A DNA stretch of 64,000 bases, taken from the NCBI GenBank assembly GCA_020722565.1, contig DYKO01000012.1, forward strand, positions 28,739-92,738. Reading direction: 5' to 3'. The position numbers and the translations under genes were made by a program. Positions within the stretch are counted from its first letter, which is position 1. Every line of letters starts with the position of its first letter. The notes under the pieces are model-generated. The model saw only the letters and a list, made by a program, of their open reading frames with translations. It did not search any database and had not been told where the DNA came from. Positions 21,681-31,619 of this stretch are shown here, in pieces. This stretch comes from Rikenella microfusus. GTDB taxonomy: Bacteria; Bacteroidota; Bacteroidia; Bacteroidales; Tenuifilaceae.

Positions 21681-23984
21681 CTACTTAAATTCAGTATCTT
21701 CGAATGCCAGTTTCATAATTTTATAAACCCTGCCATCGCTATCCTTAATAGGGATATAGGTTTCCAGCAAATGGGACTGTTTCCCTTTCCAGTTAATAGT
21801 GGAACGAACCTTCTTGCTGATTCCTGCCTTAAGGTTATCCCAGAATGAGCCGTACTCTTTCTTCATCTCCTCAGTTAATTCCAAATTATCGGCATGATGC
21901 GATCCAATTATTTGCTCCCGGGGAACGCCAACAAACTGGATAAAAGCATCATTCACGCTAATAATATTTCCGTTTAAATCGTACTCTAAAACATACGCCG
22001 AGCTATGTATCGAATTAATGAACCCCTCAATTTCGGCCGATTTACGCTCAACCTCTTCCTGTGTTGCCTGAAGTTCCTCCATGTTCTGACGCATCTCTTC
22101 CTCCTGGGCCTTCATCTCTTCGGCTTGCATTTGCGATTGCTCCAATAGCATCTTGGTTCGAGCATTAATCTTTACCGATAGAATGGTGGATGCAATACTT
22201 TCGGCAATCTTTTCGATGAACTCAATTTCAAATTTTTCAAGAACCTTAAACGAAGCCATCTCAAGTACACCTAAAACATTATCCTCGTGCTTAAGGGGAA
22301 CCAGAATTACGCAACGGGGATTGGCATCGCCTAAACCCGAGGTGATGTTAACGTAATCGTCAGGAACGTCGGTCATAAATATGGTTTCCTTTTCCATGGC
22401 GCATGCGCCAACCAAACCTTCACCCTTTTCAATCTGTTTGGTCAAGTATTTCTTTCTGTCCCAAGCATAAGCCGATACAAGTTCAAAGTATTGATTAGCT
22501 TTATCATCATCATTCCATAGGAATATGCCCCCCTGATTGGTTCCCACATATTTAACCAAAGCAGCAATTACGCTATCGCAAAGTATTTGTAAATCGTTAT
22601 TATTCTGCCTGAGTATTTCTCCAAACTTGGCATAGCCCTCGTTGGCCCAGGAACGTTTTTGGTCTTCAACCTTTCGTTTCTCCTCTTCCTCTGCGGCTTT
22701 TTTGAGGCTATCGCGCATGTGAATAAGCGATTTACCCAATACATCCTTATCGCTTAACAATTCAAGGTAAGAAGCGTAGTTTCCCTTACCAATCTCGTTG
22801 GCAAAAGATGTTTTATGTCCAATGCCATCGATGGTTGTGTTCAGCGCCAAGGCCATTTCTTCAATTTCATCGCCTGTATTTAATTCTACTTTAAGTTCTT
22901 CGAAAATTTCGCCCTTTGCCATTCGCTTTAAAATATTGGTAATGTGCATTATGGGCTTTGTTAAATTATTGGAAACATACAGGAGTACAAGCACCATGAG
23001 GAGTAAGCCTACAAGGCTAACCAGAAGCGATACATAAAGTGTTTTTTTTGCCCCAGCAGTAATTACATCAAGAGGTGCAGAGAGTGCTAATGACCATGGG
23101 GTTTTAACTTTACCGGCAAAAATAGGTGAATGACAAATAAGATGTTGTTTCCCTGCCTCGTCGGTTTTTATATAGTAAAACTCCTCTCCTTTTGCAACTC
23201 TTTCAACTATTTGTTCTTTCTGGTTATCATTTTTTAGTGCCTCTTCCACTTTTTTATTTAAAAAATCTTTTGACGGATGCGCAGCAATAATCCCCTCATT
23301 AGATACTAAATATGCATAGCTCCCCTTAACTGGTTTAATCTTGCCAATCATTTCCTGTAGGCTTTCGAGGCTTACATCGCTGGCTATAATTCCTGAAAAC
23401 GAACCGTTAATAAATATCGGCGAATCGTAGGTTATCATCAGTTTAACATCAGACTTCCCTTTGGTGACCTGGTCAACATAGGGCTCCCATATGGCCTCCT
23501 GACCCAGCTTCTTATATTTTCCATAAATTGGTGGGTCTCCACTCATACTACGCTCATCGTAAAGCCATTTAATTTCATTTCCTTCGCGCCATGTTGTAAT
23601 TACAAATCGACCATAATCTTTATCATGACCCGGCACAAACGATTTGTACTCCCAGCTATCCCAAATTGAGTAAATATCGGGATTCTCCTTAAGCACAGGG
23701 ATGTACATGTTCAAAAACAACTTTTTCCATTGCTCATGGGGCATAGTTTGATAAATCGAAAATGCCTGCGAAAGGGTACGTACAATGGCAAGTTCTTTTT
23801 CAAAAATAGCTCCCACCTCTTTTGCTGCTACTCTGGCTGTTAGTTGAGTTTTTTCTATGGCATTGCTATATGTGCTGTTTCGAGATTGCCACAGAATGTA
23901 GCCCACCGATACAATATACAAAAGGACAGCAACACTTAAGATGTAAAGCAGTATTTTTTGCCTAATCTTTAATTTGCGTTTCAT
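21681..23984 (-). CDS. Membrane sensor protein: Cache - HAMP - GAF - coiled coil - PAS
   Basis: ORF track extends to 24092; likely start at internal Met MKRKLKIRQKILLYILSVAVLLYIVSVGYIL at 23984. TM segments, NNLTKPIMHITNILKRMAKGE (HAMP), GAF-like and PAS-like segments; no HisKA/GGDEF/MCP motif. Confidence 0.82.
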   Translation of the reverse strand: MKRKLKIRQKILLYILSVAVLLYIVSVGYILWQSRNSTYSNAIEKTQLTARVAAKEVGAIFEKELAIVRTLSQAFSIYQTMPHEQWKKLFLNMYIPVLKENPDIYSIWDSWEYKSFVPGHDKDYGRFVITTWREGNEIKWLYDERSMSGDPPIYGKYKKLGQEAIWEPYVDQVTKGKSDVKLMITYDSPIFINGSFSGIIASDVSLESLQEMIGKIKPVKGSYAYLVSNEGIIAAHPSKDFLNKKVEEALKNDNQKEQIVERVAKGEEFYYIKTDEAGKQHLICHSPIFAGKVKTPWSLALSAPLDVITAGAKKTLYVSLLVSLVGLLLMVLVLLYVSNNLTKPIMHITNILKRMAKGEIFEELKVELNTGDEIEEMALALNTTIDGIGHKTSFANEIGKGNYASYLELLSDKDVLGKSLIHMRDSLKKAAEEEEKRKVEDQKRSWANEGYAKFGEILRQNNNDLQILCDSVIAALVKYVGTNQGGIFLWNDDDKANQYFELVSAYAWDRKKYLTKQIEKGEGLVGACAMEKETIFMTDVPDDYVNITSGLGDANPRCVILVPLKHEDNVLGVLEMASFKVLEKFEIEFIEKIAESIASTILSVKINARTKMLLEQSQMQAEEMKAQEEEMRQNMEELQATQEEVERKSAEIEGFINSIHSSAYVLEYDLNGNIISVNDAFIQFVGVPREQIIGSHHADNLELTEEMKKEYGSFWDNLKAGISKKVRSTINWKGKQSHLLETYIPIKDSDGRVYKIMKLAFEDTEFK

Positions 23985-24109
23985 GGAAATATTTTTTTTG
24001 GATAAACATATATCTTTTTTGATAAAATTGCAATTACCCGGTTTAAATAATATTGAATTAAACCATAATTTTTTACGACGGTCATAATACAAACCTTAAT
24101 CAAATAAAT

Positions 24110-27022
24110 ATGGAACAGCATATTAAGAAAATTCAAATTTTGCTGATATCCCTCATTATGTTGAGTTATCAGGGATTCGCACAGCAATACAGGTTTGAAA
24201 CTGTACCCAATGATCCAATGGGTACACGTATTTACACACTCGATAACGGGCTAAAGGTTTACATGTCGGTTACCAAAGATGAGCCGCGAATTCAAACCTT
24301 TGTAGCAGTTAGAGTGGGCAGCAAAAACGACCCCAAGGAAACAACGGGTTTAGCCCACTATTTTGAACATATGATGTTTAAAGGCACTCCTGATTTTGGT
24401 ACATTGAACTGGGATAAAGAAAAAGAGCTGATTGATAAAATTGAGACACTTTTTGAGGTGTACCGAAACGAAACCGATTCACTGAAACGTGCGGCCATTT
24501 ACCATCAAATCGATAGCATTTCGTTTGAAGCTTCAAAATTAGCTATACCCAATGAATACGATAAGCTGATGACTGCCATCGGTTCAACTGGCACCAACGC
24601 AGCAACTTCGAACGATTACACCATATACATAGAAAATATTCCCAGCAACCAGCTTGAGAATTGGGCCATGATTCAAGCCAACCGCTTTAGCCATCCTGTT
24701 CTGCGGTTATTCCACACCGAACTGGAAACAGTTTATGAGGAAAAAAATATGTCGCTCACCAACGATGGGCGAAAAGTTAGCGAAACCCTTCTCAATGGAC
24801 TTTTCCCAAACCATCCCTACGGCCAACAAACCACACTTGGTAAGACTGAGCATCTAAAAAACCCGTCAATGAAAAATATACGCGAGTTTTTTGATAAATA
24901 CTATGTCCCCAACAACATGGCTGTAATCTTGGCAGGTGATTTTAATCCCGATGAGGCCATAAAAATAATTGACAAACATTTTAGGGCATTGAAGCCAAAG
25001 ACGATTCCGAAACTCACTTTTGCACCCGAGAAGCCAATAAATCAACCTAAATCATATGAAGTAGTAGGTCTTGAAGCTGAAAATGTTGTTATTGGTTATC
25101 GATTTGCAGGGGTAACCTCATCCGATGCCGATTTACTTACCCTTATAAGTTCAATTCTCTACAATGGGAAAGCTGGTTTAATCGACCTTAACTTAAATAA
25201 AAAACAATTAGTGCTGGGTGCTTATGCTGGAGCAAGATTGATGAACGACTATTCACTCTTGCAACTTTCGGGTCGAAACAAAAAAGGGCAATCGCTTGAA
25301 GAGGTTAAAAACTTGTTGCTGCAACAAATTAATCTACTTAAGAAGGGAGAGTTTCCGGATTGGATGCTCGAAGCAGCCATAAACAACTATAAGTTGGGCA
25401 GAATGCGCACACTCGAAACTGCCGGAGTAAGAGCCCGCCTGATGATGAACGCCTTCCTGAACGGCCAGGACTGGAGCGATATAGTAAACAGCATAGAAAA
25501 ACTGCAAAAAATCTCGAAGGAACAGGTTGTACAATTTGCCAATGAGCGCCTTGCCGATAACTATGTAGTGGTTTACAAGCGCCAGGGGAAACCCTATAAT
25601 GTTGCCAAAGTAACTAAACCGCCCATTACCCCCATACATATTAATCGTGATGCAGAATCGGTGTTTTTAAAGAAGGTAAAGAAAACCAAGGTAGCTCCTG
25701 TTGATCCCGTATTCATTGATTATAATAAGGATATTACCCGCTTAAGCCTTAATAAAAAGGTAGAGGTTCTGTACAATCAAAATAATGAGTCTGGAACTTT
25801 TCAGCTTATTTACTACTATCCATTTGGTGCTTTAAACAATCCAGCATGGAAGCATGCTGCCGATTATATTCAATTTGTTGGTACTTCAAAAATGAGCGCC
25901 GAGCAAATTAGCCAGGAATTTTACCGTCTGGCCTGCACCTTTAGCATCTCGGTCAACGATGAGGATTTAAGCATCAGCTTATCTGGTTTAAGTGAAAATG
26001 CACCTAAGGCTTTGGCCTTAATGGAAACCATCCTAACCGATTGCCAACCCGACGAGACCAAACTCAAAGCCTATGTTGCCAATCAGCTAAAGGCTCGTAA
26101 CGATGCTAAAAAAAACCAATCGGCAATATTCAATGCACTAGTCAGCTATGCAACATATGGTGAAAACAGCCCTCAAAAATTTATCCTCAGTGAGAATGAA
26201 CTAAGTAACCTAAAAGCAGAAAGCCTTACCAACCTCATAAAAGGCCTTACATCCTATGTACACACCATTCTTTATAATGGACCCTATAATTCAAAGGAAC
26301 TTTTAAACTTGCTACAAAAGGAGCATAAGTTACCTAAAAAATTTGCAGTATTGCCACAAAACAAAAAGTTTATGCTTCAGGAAACAACTTCCGATAGAGT
26401 TGTCTTTGCTCATTACGAGGCTAAGCAGTCATATCTGCAAACCTACACCAGATGCGAAATGTATAACGATAGTATATACCCAATTGCAACCATGTACAAC
26501 GAGTATTTTGGCGGAGGAATGAACGCCATTGTATTTCAGGAAATGCGAGAGAAGCGTGGCTTAGCCTATACCGCCCGTTCCCGTTATGTTATTCCCCGCT
26601 GGCCCAATGATTACTATGGAAATATGAGTTTCATAGCTACACAAAACGACAAAGTGGTTGATGCCTTCAACGCGTTTAACGAGCTGTTTAACGGAATGCC
26701 ATTAAATCAGATCGGATTCAACCTTGCCAAGGAAGCACTTATTTCGGATATTCGTAACAATCACATTCGAAACATGCAGCTTCTCTTCAACTATCTGAAT
26801 GCTAAACGAATGGGTTGGAACGAAGATATCCGTAAAAAACTCTTTACTCAAATCCCTACCTTTACTTTAGATGATGTAAAAAAATTTCAGGAAAGGCATA
26901 TTAAGGGAAAACCCAAAACATACATAATTCTTGGTCGTGAAGATGATTTGAATTTCCAAGAACTCGAACGGCTCTATGGACCAGTATCAAAGGTTACTTT
27001 AGAAGATATTTTTGGATACTAA
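24110..27022 (+). CDS. M16 family zinc metallopeptidase (insulinase/pitrilysin-like, two-domain)
   Basis: 970 aa; signal peptide; HYFEHMMFKGT (HxxEH), C-terminal half EYFGGGMNAIVFQEMREKRGLAYTARSRY. Confidence 0.94.
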   Translation: MEQHIKKIQILLISLIMLSYQGFAQQYRFETVPNDPMGTRIYTLDNGLKVYMSVTKDEPRIQTFVAVRVGSKNDPKETTGLAHYFEHMMFKGTPDFGTLNWDKEKELIDKIETLFEVYRNETDSLKRAAIYHQIDSISFEASKLAIPNEYDKLMTAIGSTGTNAATSNDYTIYIENIPSNQLENWAMIQANRFSHPVLRLFHTELETVYEEKNMSLTNDGRKVSETLLNGLFPNHPYGQQTTLGKTEHLKNPSMKNIREFFDKYYVPNNMAVILAGDFNPDEAIKIIDKHFRALKPKTIPKLTFAPEKPINQPKSYEVVGLEAENVVIGYRFAGVTSSDADLLTLISSILYNGKAGLIDLNLNKKQLVLGAYAGARLMNDYSLLQLSGRNKKGQSLEEVKNLLLQQINLLKKGEFPDWMLEAAINNYKLGRMRTLETAGVRARLMMNAFLNGQDWSDIVNSIEKLQKISKEQVVQFANERLADNYVVVYKRQGKPYNVAKVTKPPITPIHINRDAESVFLKKVKKTKVAPVDPVFIDYNKDITRLSLNKKVEVLYNQNNESGTFQLIYYYPFGALNNPAWKHAADYIQFVGTSKMSAEQISQEFYRLACTFSISVNDEDLSISLSGLSENAPKALALMETILTDCQPDETKLKAYVANQLKARNDAKKNQSAIFNALVSYATYGENSPQKFILSENELSNLKAESLTNLIKGLTSYVHTILYNGPYNSKELLNLLQKEHKLPKKFAVLPQNKKFMLQETTSDRVVFAHYEAKQSYLQTYTRCEMYNDSIYPIATMYNEYFGGGMNAIVFQEMREKRGLAYTARSRYVIPRWPNDYYGNMSFIATQNDKVVDAFNAFNELFNGMPLNQIGFNLAKEALISDIRNNHIRNMQLLFNYLNAKRMGWNEDIRKKLFTQIPTFTLDDVKKFQERHIKGKPKTYIILGREDDLNFQELERLYGPVSKVTLEDIFGY

Positions 27023-27028
27023 TTCGAT

Positions 27029-27057
27029 AAAGGCCAACCTGTTAGGTTGACCTTTTT
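27029..27057 (+). terminator. Rho-independent terminator after the M16 peptidase gene
   Basis: AAAGGCCAACCT-gtt-AGGTTGACCTTTTT hairpin (one mismatch). Confidence 0.65.
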
Positions 27058-27173
27058 CATATTGCAATACCCGGAAAAAAGAGTAAAAGAAGTAAACCTA
27101 AATTGATACTTAATTTGCTGGTGTAATAAACCAGAAATGCAATTTAAATTCAAAACATTTTATTTATTTTAAA

Positions 27174-28862
27174 ATGGAAGCAATAAAACTACTGATATTT
27201 TTTACAGCGCTTCCACTGATATTGCTATCACAGGATAGGATAACCGGTCTAAATTTTGCCACCCGTTCGGAGGTAATTGCCCGAAATGGTATGGCTTGTA
27301 CAAGTCAGCCACTGGCAACACAGGTGGCTATTGATATACTCAAACAGGGTGGTTCAGCCGTTGACGCCGCCATAGCAGCCAATGCCATGCTTGGGCTTGT
27401 TGAACTCACCGGTAGCGGTATTGGAGTCGATTTGTTTGCTATTGTATGGGATGCTAAAACCAGAAAACTTTACGGGCTCAATGCCAGCGGACGTTCCCCT
27501 AAAACGCTCACTTTGGAGCATTTTAGAGAAAAAGGTATTAAGCGAATACCTGCATTTGGCCCATTGCCAGTATCGGTGCCGGGCTGTGTTGACGGCTGGT
27601 TTGAGCTGCATAAAAAACTTGGGAAACTTTCAATGAAGCAAATTCTTAGCCCAGCCATTGGTTATGCTCGGGAGGGATGTCCTGTATCGGAACTCATAGC
27701 ATACTACTGGCAGCGCAACGCTGAGCGAATCAAACAGTTCGAGGGTTTTGCAGATGTGTTTATGCCTAATGGTAAAGCACCTGCAAAGGGCGAAATTTTC
27801 CGGAATCCTTTCCTTGCCAACACCTATGATTTAATTGCCACTAAGGGACGCAATGAATTTTATAAGGGATCGATAGCCCGTACTATCGATGAATACATGA
27901 AACGCAATGGAGGTTTCCTATCGTACGACGATATGGCCTCGCATAAGTCCGAATGGGTGGATCCGGTTTCAACAACCTACAGGGGTTATGATATCTGGGA
28001 GCTTCCACGCAACGGTCAGGGTATAGCCACTCTACAAATACTCAACATGATGGAGCTATTCGACGTTAAATCGATGGGATTTGGAAGTGCCGATTACATG
28101 CATCTTTTCATTGAGGCCAAAAAACTGGCATTCGAGGATAGAGCCCGCTACTATGCCGATCCGGCATTTGTTGATATTCCCTATCATCAATTGGTATCCA
28201 AGGAGTATTCCGCTGAGCGGGTTAAACTTATTAATCCTAACCGTGCTGCACGCACCTATGATGCCGGAGATTTAAATGTTGGAAATACCATCTACCTAAC
28301 TGTAGCCGATAAGGAGGGCAACATGGTTTCACTAATCCAGAGTAACTATCGGGGAATGGGGTCTGGAATGACCCCCACGGGGTTAGGTTTTGTTCTTCAG
28401 GATAGGGGTGAACTTTTTAGCTTCGAAGATGGACATCCAAATGTTTACGCACCCAGCAAACGACCATTCCACACCATTATCCCCGGGTTTATTACCAAAG
28501 ATGGCCAGCCATGGGTTAGCTTTGGCGTAATGGGGGGTAGCATGCAGCCCCAAGGGCATACCCAAATCATTGTAAATCTTATCGATTTTGGAATGAATTT
28601 ACAGGAGGCCGGCGATGCACCACGAATCATGCACGAGGGCAGTTCAGAGCCTACCGGTGAAAAAATGACCGATGGCGGAACCGTTTACCTTGAATCGGGT
28701 TTTGACTACCAAGAGATAAGAAAACTATTGGCTAAAGGCCATAGAATAGGCTTCAGCCTCGATGGGTAGGGTGGTTACCAGGCAATTCTGTTCGATTCCC
28801 AAAACAGCGTTTACATCGGCGCATCGGAATCGCGAAAGGATGGGCAAGCCGCAGGGTATTAG
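27174..28862 (+). pseudogene. ggt: Gamma-glutamyltransferase family protein interrupted by in-frame TAG (28767-28769) 30 codons before the expected end
   Basis: 27174..28769 encodes a 531-aa GGT-like protein (QGGSAVDAAIAANAMLGLVE, GNTIYLTVADKEGNMVSLIQSNYRGMGSGMTPTGLGFVLQDRG). In-frame continuation after TAG reads GGYQAILFDSQNSVYIGASESRKDGQAAGY*, the canonical GGT C-terminus. Confidence 0.85.
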
Positions 28863-28863
28863 T

Positions 28864-28893
28864 AAAAAAGAGGGCAAGTGCGCCCTCTTTTTT
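28864..28893. terminator. Rho-independent terminator (bidirectional)
   Basis: AAAAAAGAGGGC-aagtgc-GCCCTCTTTTTT. Confidence 0.8.
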
Positions 28894-28915
28894 ACTAAAA
28901 TATGCATTGTAAAGT

Positions 28916-29116
28916 TTACCTGTGTATAATTGGATCGGGTTTACCATCTGGATCATTAAGAACATAACCATTGGTTTTGGGAGCACCAAGTAGAACAACA
29001 CCGCAGGCATGGGGCGATGCCATTGATGTTCCACTCAGGGTTGCGTACTTTCCGCTCTTATTGGTTGAATCTAAACCCAATATTGTCAAGCATTTAAAAC
29101 TCATTTTTTGGCACAT
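28916..29116 (-). pseudogene. 5'-truncated S8 (subtilisin-like) serine peptidase remnant
   Basis: 66-aa frame contains the S8 catalytic Ser motif SGTSMASPHACGVVLLGAPKTNGYVLNDPDGKPDPIIHR*, but no catalytic Asp/His regions upstream on this strand; a TonB receptor remnant begins at about 29161 on the other strand. Confidence 0.8.
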
Positions 29117-29160
29117 ATTTTGAAATTAGAGCAAAAAGTATAAGCAACCCAAGTTAACTT

Positions 29161-31331
29161 ATGAAAGTGAAATACTTTTTTATATCTATTTTTTAACGCT
29201 AATTGCCTATGAGATTTCTGCCCAAAAAACCACTCAGACGGTTAGAGGTATTGTAATGGATAAGAACACAAAGGCAACGCTTTTTGGCGCATCGGTGGTA
29301 ATTCTCAACACGAACCCATAGGTTGGAACGGTAACCGATGAACATGGTAGATTTCATTTCGATAATGTGCCCATTGGTCGAATTAGTCTAAGAGTTAGTT
29401 ATATAGGTTATGCCGATGCAGCGATTTACAATATCAACCTGTTATCGGGTAAAGAACTGGTGCTCAACATGCAGCTTGAAGAAATGGCTATACCCGTTAC
29501 AGAGGTGATAGTAAAAACCAATACCATCCAAGATCACCCTGTTAACAAGTTATTGCTTGTAAGTTCCCGCAACTTTACGGTTGAGGAAACCCAGCGATAT
29601 GCCGGTAGTCGTGGCGATGTTGCTCGAATGGCTTCGAATTTTGCAGGCGTTCTAGGAGATGATGATTTCCGAAACGATATCATTATTCGTGGCAATAGCC
29701 CGGTAGGGTTTAACAGTTTTAAAATTGGTGCCGAGGGGCCAATTTCACGTTCAAATGGTTCATCGTTTTTAATTAATTACAGGTATTCAACACTAGGCCT
29801 ATTCGAAAAATTGGGGATGAATTTTGGAACAATCGGAATTCCCTATTATCAGGATTTATCGTTTAAGCTTAACTTCCCAAAAACCCGAGTTGGCAATATA
29901 TCAGTTTTTGGCCTTAGTGGTATAAGCGATATTCAGCTGTGGGACAGTAAGCGCGATACAATTAAAGATAACATTGATTTTTATGGTGGTGAGGGATTCG
30001 ATCTTACCAATGGATCCGATTTGGGAGTTGTCGGCTTTAATCATTTCTACATTATAAACCCATCAACATATACACGCCTTACGCTCTCGTATCATGCCCA
30101 CAGATATGAATCCATTCTGGACTCACTTTCCAAGGATTTAGCATCAAAATACCCTTTCTATCGCAACGATTTTATTGATAATGCGCTATTTACCAGCCTA
30201 TACGTTAATCATAGGTTTAACTCAAAAAGTACATTGCGCATTGGCGCAATTGTCCGTAGGATGGGCTACAATTTTGCCGATAGTGTATATAAGGTTTTAG
30301 ATGATAGATTTTTTGTAATCCGAAACGATAAAGGGAATACATGGCTCTATCAACCCTATGCTAACTGGCAGATTAAACCGACAAACAACCTTTCCCTTAA
30401 CGTATGACTGGACTATATGTATTTTGCTCTAAACCAAAACCGCTCACTTAAGCCTCGCATAGCCCTGCGCTGGGGACTAAATGCCATTAGCGCAGTAAGC
30501 CTTGGTTACGAGTTACACAGTCAGGTTGTTTCTCTTCCTTTAGTTCTAGGCAGGGTTCGATTACCCGATAATACCTACATTCAACCCAATGCCAATCTTG
30601 GATTTATCCGTAGCCATCACTTTGTGGTTAGCTACGTTTGGCTATTGACAGCGAATACACGCCTTAAGGCAGAGGCATATTACCAACGAATTTTTGATGC
30701 TGCAGTTGATGCATCTGCTAATAATTCATACTCAATTCTAAATCAGGGAGCGAGTTTCTACAATGAAATACCTAATTATATTAAAAGCGCTGGTACCGAT
30801 AACAACTGGGGTGTTGAACTTACCATGGAACGATTCCTTACCAAGGGCCTATACTTCCTCATAACCATGTCGATATTTGAGTCTCAGTATCGCGGCAGCG
30901 ATGGAATCCTTCATAACACGGCATTTAACCAGCAACATATAACTAATGTACTGATTAGCAAGGAGTTTAACCTTTCAAATAATGAAAAATCACAAAAGTT
31001 CCTGGCAATTGATGCCAAGGTGGTTTATAGTGGGGGTAAACGAGCAACACCCTGGCATGCATGGTATAACCCTGTTACTCAAAAATATGCTAGAATTTAT
31101 GACGATAGTCAGGCTTACTCATTACAACTTAAGGATTTCTTTAAAACCGATTTAAGTATTCGATATAAACTAAATAAAATGGGCTACACACAGGAATGGG
31201 CTATTGAGATTACCAATATGTTCAACAACAAAAATATATTTTCCGAAAAGTTTAACACCTCTACCGGCGAGGGTAAGTACACCTATCAATTAGAAATAAT
31301 GGTGATTCCACAGTATCGAATAATCTTTTAG
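29161..31331 (+). pseudogene. Degraded TonB-dependent receptor (CarboxypepD_reg-like N-terminus, beta-barrel)
   Basis: Frame 1 MKVKYFFISIF* shifts at a T6 run (29189-29194); restoring one T gives MKVKYFFISIFLTLIAYEISAQKTTQTVRGIVMDKNTKATLFGASVVILNTNP. In-frame TAG at 29319 and TGA at 30405; ORFs 29367..30407 and 30417..31331 are in the same frame and join without gap. Confidence 0.85.
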
Positions 31332-31619
31332 GTGTGATGCAAAGGTGATTTTCATTTCGGAGCTAAAACCAAAAAATGTCCTAAAAACTAAACATTAAGG
31401 TTTAAAAACGCTCTTTAACGTCAAAGTCCCATGATTAATTTTATCGACTTAATAGTTGATAGCTCAATAGAGCCCTGATAATTTTCCTTTCGATTTCCTA
31501 AAAAAATCATCAGTGAATATTCGAGAAATTACAAGTTCGTCTAAAGTCTCAAGGATAACGAAAATTATGCCAGCTATGGCCAAGTAAAATCGTTATACTG
31601 AATAGCCCCCATGGAATTA

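Noticed and set aside
28753-29034. 93-aa minus-strand ORF overlapping the ggt end and the S8 remnant
   Set aside because: Different frame from the S8 motif; crosses a terminator; not coding-like.
29189-29194. T6 run in the TonB receptor as a phase-variation switch
   Set aside because: Two additional in-frame nonsense codons downstream mean restoring the frame would not give a functional protein.
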